Source: Chloranthus sessilifolius (lineage: Eukaryota > Streptophyta > Magnoliopsida > Chloranthales > Chloranthaceae). Taken from it: a DNA stretch of 64,000 nucleotides. Of this stretch, positions 57,501 to 60,778 are shown piece by piece; position 1 is the stretch's first letter; every line of letters starts with the position of its first letter. The position numbers and the translations under genes were made by a program. The stretch is taken from positions 150,516,060 through 150,580,059 of the forward strand of contig CM037586.1 in NCBI GenBank assembly GCA_021018995.1. The letters run 5' to 3'. The notes below the pieces were generated by a model. It was not told where the DNA came from. It was given only the letters and a program-made list of their open reading frames with translations, and searched no databases.

Positions 57501-59422
57501 AAGTAGCGTAATCCTAATTATTTTATTGATCTCATAAAAGTCCTAAATCAATATTTTGTTCATCATTAATTTTATTAAGCTTTTATTTTCGTTTAATATC
57601 GAGAGAGCCCGCTTGCGAGTTTGTTCGACGCCCTAAAACTATCGGAGATCTAGCCGTTCATAAAAACTCTAGTCTTCTAGACCCGCGATAGGGAACGTAC
57701 ACGAAAGTAACGCTATTTTGGGCCGAAATTAAATCACCTAATTGAATTTCTAGAATTTTTCGTGGTAATTTATTATGAGAAATTATTATTTTTAATTGAT
57801 TAAATTAATTTTAATCCTAATCTCAGCCCTAGCATTGCATTTAGTAAGTTCCCGCATCAACTAGTCCCTCCAAAAAAAAAAAAATCTTGAACTTTCCTAG
57901 AGATCATCATGCGTGCAAGTAAGGGTACATAAAAGATGTACAAACTTGACGGGGACGCCACATACATGGACATTGGATTCGAACCACATCAGTTTTACCG
58001 GCGACGCGAGAAGCGTAGAGGAAGCTCGGAGGAGAGAGGGAAGAAAAGGACACAACAAAGAACAACGTCAGTATTGTCCATGCGCGCGCTATGACCCCAA
58101 GGCACGCCATCACGTAGCCTGTGACATCTCGCAACGCGGATATGTGACATCCATGCCGTCACGATTTATTTCAGGCAGAATTTTAATTTTATGGGAAAAC
58201 TGCCTTTTTTCGTTTTATTTCTATTAGGACTCTTTTTTATGTCGAATTAATTATTGATGGCCTATATATAGAGGCTTGTAAGCATCTTTTAATTAGTTAT
58301 TGAATATTTTGAATGTTTTATGCTTGAATATTCTTTGCCTGAGATGGGTTTGGTGTGAAACCAAGGGAGTGATTCCCAAAGCCATTGTCATCTTCTTTAT
58401 TCTATCTGTTGTTTCTAGATCTGTGATTGCTTTCTAAAACCTTAGCCTAATTGTTTCCTTGCTTTCCCAAAACCTAAAACCTTTTGAAACCCTAAATCAA
58501 ACATAGCCAACACCCCTTTTTTAAACCATAAACCGATCCGAAAACCCTAAACCTGTTACAAAACCAAAACCTATTACAAACCCAAAATCTAATTCCGCAA
58601 CCCTGGTTCGAGCCGTGAATCTACATCAGATCGAAGACGAGCACATAAACCTGGAAAAGCTAGAGTCCTATCTCTAGGCCCGATCCCGCCTCAAATCTAA
58701 CAGGACTTGCGCTTCGGATTGGACACCCTATTCGGATCTCGCGTGAATTACTTACCGAAATTCTACGAACCCGAAGGTATCGTGATAGTTTTGAGATTAC
58801 TCTTGAATTAATTTTATTTAATTTCGACAAATTGCATTAAAAATCATATTCACGCATTCTAGGGTTCCCGTCCCGCGTCAAAACTTCAAAAAAAAATCAT
58901 CAAATTAGATGCATGTGTTCAATTATGTATGCATTGTTGGAATACGCTTGCCCATGTTTGTTTGAATGTCTCCAAAGCATAAGTAGATGGATGAAGCATA
59001 TGAAAGTGATTGTGTGAAATGTTTTGAGCCCTTTATCTAACCCAAAAATTAACTCGTGAAATCAAAATTGTTAGCAAACCCACTTTTCTTATCAATATGT
59101 CCAATTCAACATAAAGCAAACAGACAGACAACTTCATTATTAGGAACTAAAAGTTGACCGTAAAGAGCATGGCAAAACTTCACAGAAATTTGAACTACTT
59201 CAAAGGAGAAATTCGATATGGTACAAGAATAAAATTTACACACAAACATTATGGAAAGATATGAAAAAGAAAACAGAGCTTCTCAATATTATCTTGATGA
59301 GCCATTTACAAGATCAAGCTTCAAAGCAAGAGTAAAGATCAAGTCACATAATTTACCTTATTAGAAGGATCTGATAGTACTCCAAAAAGCGTATTGAGGA
59401 TGTCATCCAAAAAAGATATGAC
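13177..59422 (-). CDS. VAC14: VAC14 homologue, 3' eight coding exons (5' partial)
   Basis: VAC14 is the HEAT/ARM-repeat scaffold of the FAB1/PIKfyve lipid-kinase complex, which makes PI(3,5)P2 on endosome and vacuole membranes. Coding exons, 5' to 3': 59422-59357, 28159-28044, 27933-27813, 27717-27556, 27462-27334, 14940-14872, 13975-13676 and 13281-13177. Together they give 1068 bp, 355 residues plus TGA, all GT-AG and in phase. Landmarks are FLDDILNTLFGVLSDPSNK, VVLLVVEVHASIAKD, GALIVRRL, WCHSPVATISLCLLAQAYQ, SLVEEDINVKFLVELDKL, LLEPARYIWLLKSLYGLLML, SAAFKILRTRLKSIPSHSF and the end SRRGPGRLQH. The N-terminal half must lie beyond 64000. Introns of 31,197 bp and 12,393 bp are filled with nested transposons, while the neighbouring introns are only about 95-110 bp. 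No frameshift or stop is seen, so the gene is probably functional despite its size. The assignment is from memory of the family. Confidence 0.93.
13676..13975 (-). CDS. VAC14: VAC14 exon, 100 codons
   Basis: It begins QSAAFKILRTRLK after a CTACAG acceptor and ends STLPE before a GTTAGT donor. The first part is conserved. The rest (SGNSYSHISPHIPSGSQ and onward) is Ser/Gln-rich and poorly conserved in the family. Confidence 0.9.
13976..14871 (-). other. VAC14 intron of 896 bp
   Basis: A/T-rich intron with GT-AG ends on the minus strand. No mobile element or other gene was recognised. Confidence 0.7.
14872..14940 (-). CDS. VAC14: VAC14 exon, 23 codons
   Basis: It encodes LLEPARYIWLLKSLYGLLML plus LPQ, one of the best conserved stretches of VAC14. 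The acceptor is TTGCAG and the donor GTATGT. It is isolated from the preceding exon by the 12.4-kb intron. Confidence 0.92.
15104..15678. other. Intron DNA with decayed repeat words
   Basis: At 15098-15150 there is a short stretch with CATGCGTACCAGTATCG and TTTCGAAACCTTG. It looks like remnants of the CATGG-type hAT ends, but no duplication frames them. The rest is A/T-rich and unassigned. Confidence 0.3.
15679..16096. mobile_element. Fold-back MITE with long arms, Mutator-like
   Basis: The ends GGGTACCTCTATTCGCGCCT and AGGCGCGAATAGAGGTATCC are near-perfect inverted repeats, and similarity continues inward so that most of the 418 bp can fold as one hairpin of about 200-bp arms. The 9-bp flanks TATCATATA (15670-15678) and TATCCTAAA (16097-16105) agree at 7 of 9 positions, which would fit a Mutator-type duplication. 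It is non-coding. Confidence 0.7.
16097..16449. other. Intron sequence with GTATCGTA-type words
   Basis: Between 16160 and 16300 there are many TATCTATGTCGTACC/TATCGTATC words. It may be a worn relative of the palindromic-word elements, but no ends are defined. Confidence 0.3.
16450..16690. repeat. Tandem duplication, 120-bp period
   Basis: The unit starting GGGAATTCCTTAATTAAAC at about 16450 is repeated from 16570 with scattered substitutions (GGGAATTTCTTAATTAAAC). Two copies only, non-coding, inside the VAC14 intron. Confidence 0.8.
17121..17475. mobile_element. hAT-like MITE, ACTCGA/CGAGT words
   Basis: The ends CATAGTTCTACAAC and TTCTAAAACCATG are inverted repeats, and the target duplication CCATGGAG is exact (17113-17120 and 17476-17483). 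Both subterminal parts carry many CGAGTTAACTCGG and TCGAGT words, and the middle is plain. It is 355 bp long and non-coding. It belongs with the other CATGG-ended elements of this window. Confidence 0.85.
17640..18300 (+). pseudogene. LINE 3' fragment (reverse-transcriptase end and zinc-binding tail)
   Basis: Fragments in several frames match the end of plant L1-type ORF2: VRPALLYGIE near 17800, then CLSTLESVNHALIHCSF near 17920 (a Cys/His zinc-binding motif) and LTPLAILWYTWKE near 18100. Frameshifts and stops are numerous. It lies just upstream of the LTR at 18456, in the VAC14 intron. Confidence 0.7.
18709..20853 (+). mobile_element. Solo LTR, Tekay/Del-like, exact 5-bp duplication
   Basis: It begins TGTAACGACCC, ends GGGTCGTTACA, and is flanked by ATGTG on both sides (18704-18708 and 20854-20858). 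The 2145-bp length and the CCCTACTGAGC...TTTTAGCTAACG segment near 20490 resemble long LTRs of Tekay/Del chromoviruses. There is no internal coding region, so it is a solo LTR left by recombination. Near 18826-18890 it carries an A-box/B-box-like pair (TAGCCTACTGG and GGATCAAACC). Confidence 0.85.
21705..22895 (-). repeat. 3' LTR of the 21.7-26.0 kb element
   Basis: It starts TGATGTGGGACAGAACCC and ends GGCGTCCCCTACA on the plus strand. It is longer than its partner because of the MITE at 22498-22701. The LTR carries the shared GGTTTGGTGTGAAGCC-type segment and an ATTCGATTGATCGATC-rich U3. Confidence 0.8.
22498..22701. mobile_element. hAT-like MITE inside an LTR, ACCGAAAT words
   Basis: The ends CAAGGACCAAAATTTC and GAAATTTTGATCCTTA are inverted repeats; the flanks CTGTAGCT and TTGTAGTT agree at 6 of 8. 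The partner LTR at 25060-26024 has no such insert at the same place, so the insertion postdates the retrotransposon. The 204-bp body is made of CCGAAATTTCGGTC words. Confidence 0.8.
22829..23443 (-). pseudogene. Integrase C-terminus and chromodomain-like tail
   Basis: On the minus strand, 23443-23249 encodes an integrase tail (LLPDTRINLTFNVEDLVPSL). 23212-22829 then encodes a chromodomain-like piece (KKYLVEWVGEPGFEEF) ending SGRIVGDADIMDIGYGP, the last part of which lies in the LTR. The same protein region occurs in the 50.5-55.3 kb copy. Frame breaks separate the pieces. This copy preserves the empty site of the MITE at 53800-54103. Confidence 0.75.
23501..24349 (-). pseudogene. gag fragment with zinc knuckle and Ser/Glu/His-rich repeats
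   Basis: The 282-codon open frame begins in the gag region. It carries a zinc-knuckle-like CPDCLKCQGFKHFAYQC at residues ~34-50, an acidic linker, then about 110 residues of degenerate repeats on the theme HES-LV-VE. It runs straight into the integrase tail (MQLPKAFIEFQLNDHAMV). The upstream part of gag (24350-24700) is present but broken by stops. The repeat tract is not a gag or pol domain I recognise. Confidence 0.75.
25044..25055 (-). other. Primer-binding site (initiator tRNA-Met type)
   Basis: TGGTATCAAAGC on the minus strand lies just inside the 5' LTR end. The canonical plant sequence is TGGTATCAGAGC; here there is one substitution. Confidence 0.8.
25060..26024 (-). repeat. 5' LTR of the 21.7-26.0 kb element
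   Basis: On the plus strand it starts TGATATGGGACCAAAACCC and ends GGTGTCCCCGTTA, probably a mutated GTCA. It aligns throughout with 21705-22895 apart from the inserted MITE and small indels. Confidence 0.8.
27334..27462 (-). CDS. VAC14: VAC14 exon, 43 codons
   Basis: It encodes AYQHANSLIQSLVEEDINVK through SYLRLQ. The acceptor is TGGCAG and the donor GTGCAT. The 12.4-kb intron follows it. Confidence 0.93.
27556..27717 (-). CDS. VAC14: VAC14 exon, 54 codons
   Basis: It encodes ALNWILLTSTELTDLRVFLK through LCLLAQ, including LYSAWCHSPVATISLCLL. The acceptor is TCGCAG and the donor GTGGGT. It is separated from its neighbours by ~94-bp introns. Confidence 0.93.
27813..27933 (-). CDS. VAC14: VAC14 exon, about 40 codons
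   Basis: It encodes RGALIVRRLCILLDAEQVYR through ASIMVQ. It starts with the third base of the Lys codon begun in the previous exon. The acceptor is TTTAAG and the donor GTTTTG, both weak but required by the frame. Confidence 0.92.
28044..28159 (-). CDS. VAC14: VAC14 exon, about 39 codons
   Basis: It encodes VVLLVVEVHASIAKDVPNFR through HSLLEK, with the last codon split. The acceptor is TTCACAG and the donor GTGAGT. The 31.2-kb intron lies upstream of it in the gene. Confidence 0.93.
28410..29528. mobile_element. hAT-like element, ACGTATCG/CGATA words, exact duplication
   Basis: It starts CATGGGTCAAAATCTCGG and ends ATGTTGATCCATG. The target duplication CTCACAAC is exact (28402-28409 and 29529-29536). 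The left 140 bp and right 200 bp are full of GACGATACGTATCG, CATTGAATGTATC and GATAATTTGAAATTATC words. The 1119-bp length comes from a nested small element (28587-28782) and A/T-rich central DNA. No transposase is recognisable. Confidence 0.87.
28587..28782. mobile_element. Small Tourist-like MITE nested in the 28.4-kb element
   Basis: GCTGCATTTGGGTT and AACCCAAACACAGC are inverted repeats, flanked by TAA/TTA trinucleotides (28583-28585 and 28783-28785) as expected for PIF/Harbinger elements. The body is rich in AGAGCTG/CAGCTCT words. Similar words recur near 10620-10840. Confidence 0.6.
29537..31311. other. VAC14 intron sequence
   Basis: A/T-rich with a CA microsatellite at 30938-30960 and a GT tract at about 31269-31292. 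No exon, element end or RNA gene was recognised. Confidence 0.45.
31312..31975. repeat. Tandem duplication, 334-bp period
   Basis: The unit starting ATCAGTTAAGTATTTTAAAC at 31312 recurs at 31646 (ATCAGTTATGTATTTTAAAC) and stays similar through TTTGCCGAAAAACTGCC to the AAAATTAAAAACAAAA run. Two copies, non-coding. Confidence 0.85.
31976..32600. other. Intron sequence with short GAGCTCCACG repeats
   Basis: Between 32380 and 32520 the words TGGAGCTCCACGG and CCACGTGGAATC recur a few times. No element boundaries or gene were found. Confidence 0.3.
32611..33080 (-). pseudogene. LINE RNase H-like fragment
   Basis: Read on the minus strand from about 32880 down, the protein has STIVEGDYQNTLYWASQS, WRHADIFKEILDI and VLVPREANEMANGLPKLG. 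This is the RNase H fold (RVT_3) found at the 3' end of plant L1-type LINEs. The frame is open for about 90 codons. Upstream minus-strand DNA to about 33080 is probably the preceding linker, in broken frames. Confidence 0.75.
33182..33291. mobile_element. hAT-like MITE left part, CGATACGTATCG words
   Basis: It starts CATGGATCAAAAAATCGG and is packed with GATACGTATCGTCC and CATTGAATGTATC words. It is interrupted at 33292 by the 3.0-kb hAT element. Related sequence resumes after 36304 (CCTGGTACC, then GACGAACGATAAATTG). The original right end was not located. Confidence 0.7.
33886..34965 (+). pseudogene. hAT transposase relic (BED finger + DUF659)
   Basis: It begins near MPTSLNDAHRPVNSNDPGWK and shows a BED-type zinc finger with a CTLC pair (NKVQCTLCPYV) and a following KQHLA-like His segment. 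The DUF659 region is at 34421-34900, with FGPGLKPPSYHEIRHTYLKK, YGCTLMADGWTDRASG and VVQVVTDNTANLVAAG. Breaks are a frameshift near 34020, in-frame stops near 34098, 34182, 34287 and 34417, and further frameshifts near 34690 and 34885. The C-terminal hAT dimerisation domain is missing. Family and domain order are clear; activity is lost. Confidence 0.85.
34985..36240. repeat. Two diverged direct repeats inside the hAT element
   Basis: Segments around 35260-35480 and 35690-35900 repeat the series GTGTCCAGG..AGGCCTAGCCCCAC, TTGAGCTGGTAGCCT, TTGTTCTG and GATAGTCTGTGACCAT about 430 bp apart. The sequence does not encode a recognisable protein and replaces the transposase C-terminus. Confidence 0.6.
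36305..36476. mobile_element. Right part of the interrupted CGATACG-word MITE
   Basis: After the ATCCTGGT duplication the sequence continues ACCTTTTTTTTTAATCCC and GGACGATACACCC. This parallels 28550-28580 and 29390-29450 of the intact 28.4-kb element. The true right terminus was not identified. Confidence 0.5.
36477..36600 (-). mobile_element. tRNA-derived SINE-like element
   Basis: On the minus strand it reads an A-box-like TGGTGATGCC (36551-36560), then a B-box GGGGTTCAAATCCC (36512-36525), then ends in an A-rich tail (36477-36500). This layout is typical of short plant SINEs. No target duplication was fixed. Confidence 0.6.
36601..37323. other. Intron DNA with CGTATCC words
   Basis: Near 36630-36690 and 36930-37012 the words GTATCGTATCC and CGTATCTC cluster at both sides of a plain centre. 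This resembles the word-rich elements, but no terminal repeat or clean duplication was found (TAAGATTT and TAGGATTT flank loosely). A poly-C run lies near 37237. Confidence 0.35.
37324..37965. mobile_element. hAT-like MITE, ATGGTGGC words
   Basis: It starts CATGGTTGTCAAAGCG and ends CCTTAACTACCTTG, as does the element at 21236-26655. The flanks ACCACCAT (37316-37323) and ACCACCAA (37966-37973) agree at 7 of 8. It holds a CT microsatellite (37513-37558) and is non-coding. Confidence 0.82.
38010..38700. repeat. LTR relic with discordant orientation
   Basis: 38140-38400 matches LTR R/U5 sequence on the minus strand (GGCCTCACACCAAACCGC, TTCTCTAGAATTCGCACAAAG). 38420-38600 resembles U3 sequence of the LTR at 56820 on the plus strand (GAAGCTTATCGAAGTAGC). 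An AT microsatellite lies at 38604-38633. Neither end is defined, and the arrangement suggests an inversion or two joined pieces. Confidence 0.5.
39180..39381. mobile_element. hAT-like MITE, CGATACGTATCG words, exact duplication
   Basis: The ends CATGGGTCAAAAT and ATTTTGACCCATG are perfect inverted repeats. The target duplication TCGAGGGT is exact (39172-39179 and 39382-39389). The 202-bp body is nearly all ACCGATACGTATCGG and ACATTCAATGTA words. It sits in the LINE reverse-transcriptase relic. Confidence 0.93.
39591..39800. mobile_element. hAT-like MITE, GATACGTATC words, exact duplication
   Basis: The ends AAAAGTTCAAAAT and ATTTTGAATCATG are imperfect inverted repeats. The target duplication AGTGCAAG is exact (39583-39590 and 39801-39808). 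The 210-bp body has CAGACGATACGTATC and TGATACAT words. It lies 209 bp from its relative at 39180, in the same LINE relic. Confidence 0.92.
40261..40838. other. Intron sequence, A/T-rich
   Basis: No gene is seen. A B-box-like GTTCAATCCC at about 40621 may be a SINE remnant. Confidence 0.3.
40839..41143. repeat. Tandem duplication, 162-bp period
   Basis: GATACATCCAAATATGTAG at 40839 recurs at 41001 (GATACATCCAAATATGCAG). Similarity runs through CTCATAACCATTTTATTG and CCTTAGCAATAATTCATCG. Two copies, the second with a small deletion. Confidence 0.9.
41148..41546 (-). other. Unidentified fragment, possibly coding remnant
   Basis: A short open frame on the minus strand (41405-41148) ends in a Tyr/His/Gly-rich tail. 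It may continue across the 41547-43994 insertion into minus-strand sequence at 43995-44171 (RIEEPPSSD). No family is recognised. Confidence 0.3.
42380..43899. mobile_element. hAT-like element, TTTCGGCCGA words, exact duplication
   Basis: It starts CATGGATCAAAATCTCGG and ends CCGAGATTTTGATCCTTG. The target duplication GGAGGAAT is exact (42372-42379 and 43900-43907). TTTCGGCCGAGA and ACCGAAAC words cluster at both ends. The middle holds A- and T-rich tracts and the nested repeat at 43122-43595. It is 1520 bp and non-coding. Confidence 0.92.
43122..43595. mobile_element. Nested inverted-repeat MITE
   Basis: TTTTAAGTGATTGCAC on the left pairs with GTGCAATCACTTAAAA on the right. Inside, ATCTATAGATCATGAACTTTAGATC-type segments occur three times, twice as near-identical direct copies about 170 bp apart. 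It is non-coding; the target duplication was not resolved. Confidence 0.6.
43995..44989. other. Intron sequence, unassigned
   Basis: A short minus-strand open frame (44171-43968) has no recognised family. The rest is A/T-rich. The end, TTTGGAAGGG, is purine-rich and could be the polypurine tract of the LTR that follows. Confidence 0.35.
44990..45982 (+). mobile_element. LTR, 3' or solo copy
   Basis: It starts TGTAAAGACCCATGTGC and ends CACCCTGCATCA, and it carries the GGTTTGGTGTGAGGCC segment shared with the other LTRs here. Flanking pentamers AGGGT and AAGTA do not match, so solo status is unproven. Internal sequence upstream is not recognised. Confidence 0.65.
46359..46614. mobile_element. 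hAT-like MITE, GATATCGATATTG words
   Basis: It starts CATGATATCACG and ends GTTTGATACCTTG. The flanks ACCGTAAC (46351-46358) and GTCGTAAC (46615-46622) agree at 6 of 8. The body holds TATTGATATCAATATCGG words; the closest relative by words is 5730-5993. Confidence 0.7.
46623..47730. other. Unidentified intron DNA with an acidic open frame
   Basis: On the minus strand, 47703-47350 is an open frame with an Asp run (EEVDDHDDDDD) and a basic-acidic stretch (RHRKQLDDEVAKQRF). It may be a transposase C-terminus remnant, but no family is recognised. The rest is plain. Confidence 0.3.
47731..49499 (+). mobile_element. Long LTR (copy 2), uninterrupted
   Basis: It starts TGTAACACTTCAATGGG and ends TTTTAGCCTCCATCA, preceded by purine-rich GATCGAAAAAGA. 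It is the intact counterpart of the split LTR at 18456-27240 and so gives the empty sites of the two insertions there. A local inverted duplication lies near its 3' end (49303-49432). No matching flanks were found. Confidence 0.72.
49303..49432. repeat. Local inverted repeat of about 52-bp arms
   Basis: TTCTTTAAATTCTTTCATGA at about 49317 faces TCATGAAAGAATTTAAAGAA at about 49392, with matching sequence on either side. The copy at 27110-27200 has only one arm, so this is a copy-specific inverted duplication. Confidence 0.75.
49500..50540 (-). pseudogene. LINE fragment, endonuclease end
   Basis: Read on the minus strand from 50540, frames give a stretch ending SLGLPKPILDHRPICLSVFG and LILFWKHVV. 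This is the end of an L1-type endonuclease and the start of the linker to reverse transcriptase. It is the continuation of 55327-55510 across the LTR retrotransposon. Sequence below about 50000 is too decayed to place. Confidence 0.6.
50541..51641 (+). repeat. 5' LTR
   Basis: It starts TGACGGGGACGCCGACATC and ends GTTTGTCCTACGTCA. U3 (about 50690-50950) holds several blocks of TTTCGATCGATCGA around a roughly 55-bp AT run. The segment GGTTTGGTGTGAAGCC is at about 51167. The first ~90 bp keep an open frame (DGDADIIDIGYGPFRVYR). Confidence 0.88.
52190..53264 (+). pseudogene. gag relic with zinc knuckle and repeat tract
   Basis: The gag part has RTFMEWLSSVEEYLDWYGIL (52252 onward) and then a zinc-knuckle-like CPDCLKFQGFGHFTYQC near 52520. 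From about 52750 the frame is a degenerate repeat on the theme HESL-VES for about 95 residues. A stop near 53031, a frame change and a stop at about 53236 break it before LPKAFLEFQLNDYVMVRV. It is homologous throughout to the minus-strand frame at 23501-24349. Confidence 0.8.
53237..54300 (+). pseudogene. Integrase C-terminus and chromodomain-like end
   Basis: 53265-53564 encodes MVRVRPERFPSRVLKDLQAH, GAGPFGIVARNGPSAYILKL and STFKVEDLVPSL, a typical integrase C-terminal barrel of Ty3 elements. 53588-53800 continues with KLQKYLVEW and is cut by the MITE. It resumes after 54103 (GEPGY-like) and runs through FQSGRIDGDADIVDIGYGP into the 3' LTR. Confidence 0.8.
53800..54103. mobile_element. hAT-like MITE, CGATACGTATCG words, with empty-site paralogue
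   Basis: It starts CATGGATCAAAATATCG and ends GAGATTTTGATCCTTG. The duplication is GAGTGGAT (53792-53799) and GAGTAGAT (54104-54111). The homologous copy on the minus strand near 22990-23040 reads straight through the site, so the insertion is directly visible. The 304-bp body is built of ACCGATACGTATCGG and TCGGACGATAATTTGAAA words. Confidence 0.93.
54262..55321 (+). repeat. 3' LTR
   Basis: It starts TGACGGAGACGCCGACATC and ends GTTTGTCCTGCGTCA, and it aligns with 50541-51641. It has fewer GATCGATC blocks and two shorter AT runs (54507-54533 and 54571-54596), showing repeat-number changes since insertion. Confidence 0.88.
55322..55510 (-). pseudogene. LINE endonuclease fragment
   Basis: The minus strand reads FNIIWFPHENTEG near 55430 and RGFVNF near 55390, matching the GDFN-type motif region of L1-type endonuclease. 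A C/G run near 55330 marks where the LTR element landed. It continues at 50540 and below. Confidence 0.65.
55560..56000 (+). pseudogene. Chromovirus integrase tail / chromodomain piece
   Basis: Frames give VEDLTPIPSSTTM near 55720 (integrase C-terminus) and KIQAYLTKWKGKPGAK near 55880 (chromodomain core), then NSSKMSSNLRRVNG. This last motif normally lies just before the 3' LTR. Here it runs directly into an integrase core instead. Confidence 0.6.
55990..56916 (+). pseudogene. Ty3 chromovirus integrase, C-terminus and chromodomain
   Basis: 56000-56254 encodes the end of the integrase core (QTEVVNRSLGNLLRCLMGKH, FAYNNSVNRTTGMSPFQIVH). After a frame change, 56413-56916 encodes the C-terminal barrel (NAYILDLPPELEISTTFNVE) and a chromodomain (LQKYLVKWKNKSNSENTW). 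The last ~32 codons lie inside the 3' LTR (GDIRFKQPPIRYRRRKKN). A stop near 56252 and another near 56363 break the frame. Confidence 0.85.
56820..57859 (+). repeat. 3' LTR of the truncated chromovirus
   Basis: It starts TGGGGACATCCG after the purine tract TCGAGGAGAGTTAA and ends AAGTTCCCGCATCA. It contains AAAGCTTATCGAAGTAGC and GGTTTGGTGCGAGGCC, both shared with other LTRs in the window. No 5' LTR was found. Confidence 0.8.
57947..58880 (+). mobile_element. Solo LTR with exact 5-bp duplication
   Basis: It starts TGACGGGGACGCCACATAC, ends CCCGTCCCGCGTCA, and is flanked by AAACT on both sides (57942-57946 and 58881-58885). It carries GGGTTTGGTGTGAAACC and the coding-like start DGDATYMDIGFEPHQFYRRR. 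It is the same family as 61203-62229. Confidence 0.92.
58881..59356 (-). other. VAC14 intron sequence
   Basis: A/T-rich intron ending at the GTAAAT donor of the next VAC14 exon. No element is recognised. Confidence 0.5.
59357..59422 (-). CDS. VAC14: VAC14 exon, 22 codons
   Basis: It encodes VISFLDDILNTLFGVLSDPS then NK. The acceptor is GCATAG and the donor GTAAAT. It joins in phase to the exon at 28159, 31 kb away. It is short, so the match to FLNDIFDTLL-type VAC14 sequence and the clean phase are the evidence. Confidence 0.85.
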
Positions 59423-60778
59423 CTATGCCAAATGCAACCATATATTTTTATTCTTTCACATGGAAGAAAGATTCAATCTTAAAAGTGGAAGGGATGCTTA
59501 GAAAAACTTCCTAAAGAATAGTTTGACCCATTGTCCACATGAATGCATATGTCAATTTCAACTTGCTAAATGACTACCTTCTAATGAACTTCAGATAACA
59601 ATTCCATAAAACAGATACAGCATCTCAAAATACCAAGAAGGTGTATGTTTTGAAAATTTTGACGAAGTAAAGAAATTAATAAAATGCCATATATCAGGCA
59701 GAGTTAATCAAGATATGCCATCAGTACTACCACTGGAGGTCCACAATAATAAAATTGAGAACATTTAAGGGAAGAAATTTGTCGTATGTTAGCAACATAA
59801 ACAACTATACCCGACCATCCTTTTTCCATTGATGAAAACAGATGCCGCACACTAAATTGAAAGTGCTTGGTGCAGCCTTACAAAAATTATAATTAGCCGC
59901 CATTAGCATGGTTAGGTATCAAGTTTCATGACTGCCCAATTAAACAAACTCTGAAGCTTAACAAAAAAATTATAGGGATAATAAACCCCAAAAATGCAGG
60001 CAATCAAATCCAAACCCCAGACTAAAGCCAACGCATTAGAGGAAACAGGAATGAACATCAACAAGCTATTCAATAGATATCAATGCAAAATCTGTTTTCC
60101 CCATGTTACTTATTAAAATTTAGTTATGAGAACTTCTGAGTTTTTAGAATTGTAAATGAATACCCAAATGTTCATTGCTTACATTGGCCATTGAGTGATG
60201 ACAATGAAAGTTTGCCTTGAACGTAGTGAGAATAAAAGTTTGCCTTCCAACTTGCCCTGAGTATGACAGAATTCACCAAGTTTCTGAACCATGCATCCAA
60301 TCTATTGCCGATGAAGGATTAAATGTGCTTGGTTTAGTGATAAGTTTGCCAGAAGCAAAGAAAATGCAGATTTGAACATATAAAAACAATAGATTAAAAC
60401 TTTATGTATTTTGAGAACAGTATTAGTAATAAACATCAACCATATGAGAAAATCCAAAAATGGTCAGAAGATGACCCATAAAGAACATCAACTATGATAC
60501 CATGTAGAATTCATGAGTTTGAACGTTGAAAAGAGAACAACCAGCAGTAGAAGCCAACTGATGGGCACAATAATAACTAGCAACAACAACATTGAAGAGA
60601 GAACAACGAGCAGTAGAAGCCAACTGATATAGACAATAGTAACTAGCAACAAAAACGTATTCTAGATGGACACAATAAGGAGAACTAGTAAAAACACATT
60701 AAAGAATGAACGAGTAGGGAAAATGATAAGACATACACAAAGTAACAATCTCGCAATTAAAGGATGATTGTAACAAAG
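59423..60778 (-). other. Probable VAC14 intron
   Basis: No further VAC14 exon was found. A 66-bp tandem duplication lies at about 60533-60664 (GAGAACAAC-AGCAGTAGAAG twice). The rest is A/T-rich unique-looking DNA. Confidence 0.45.
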
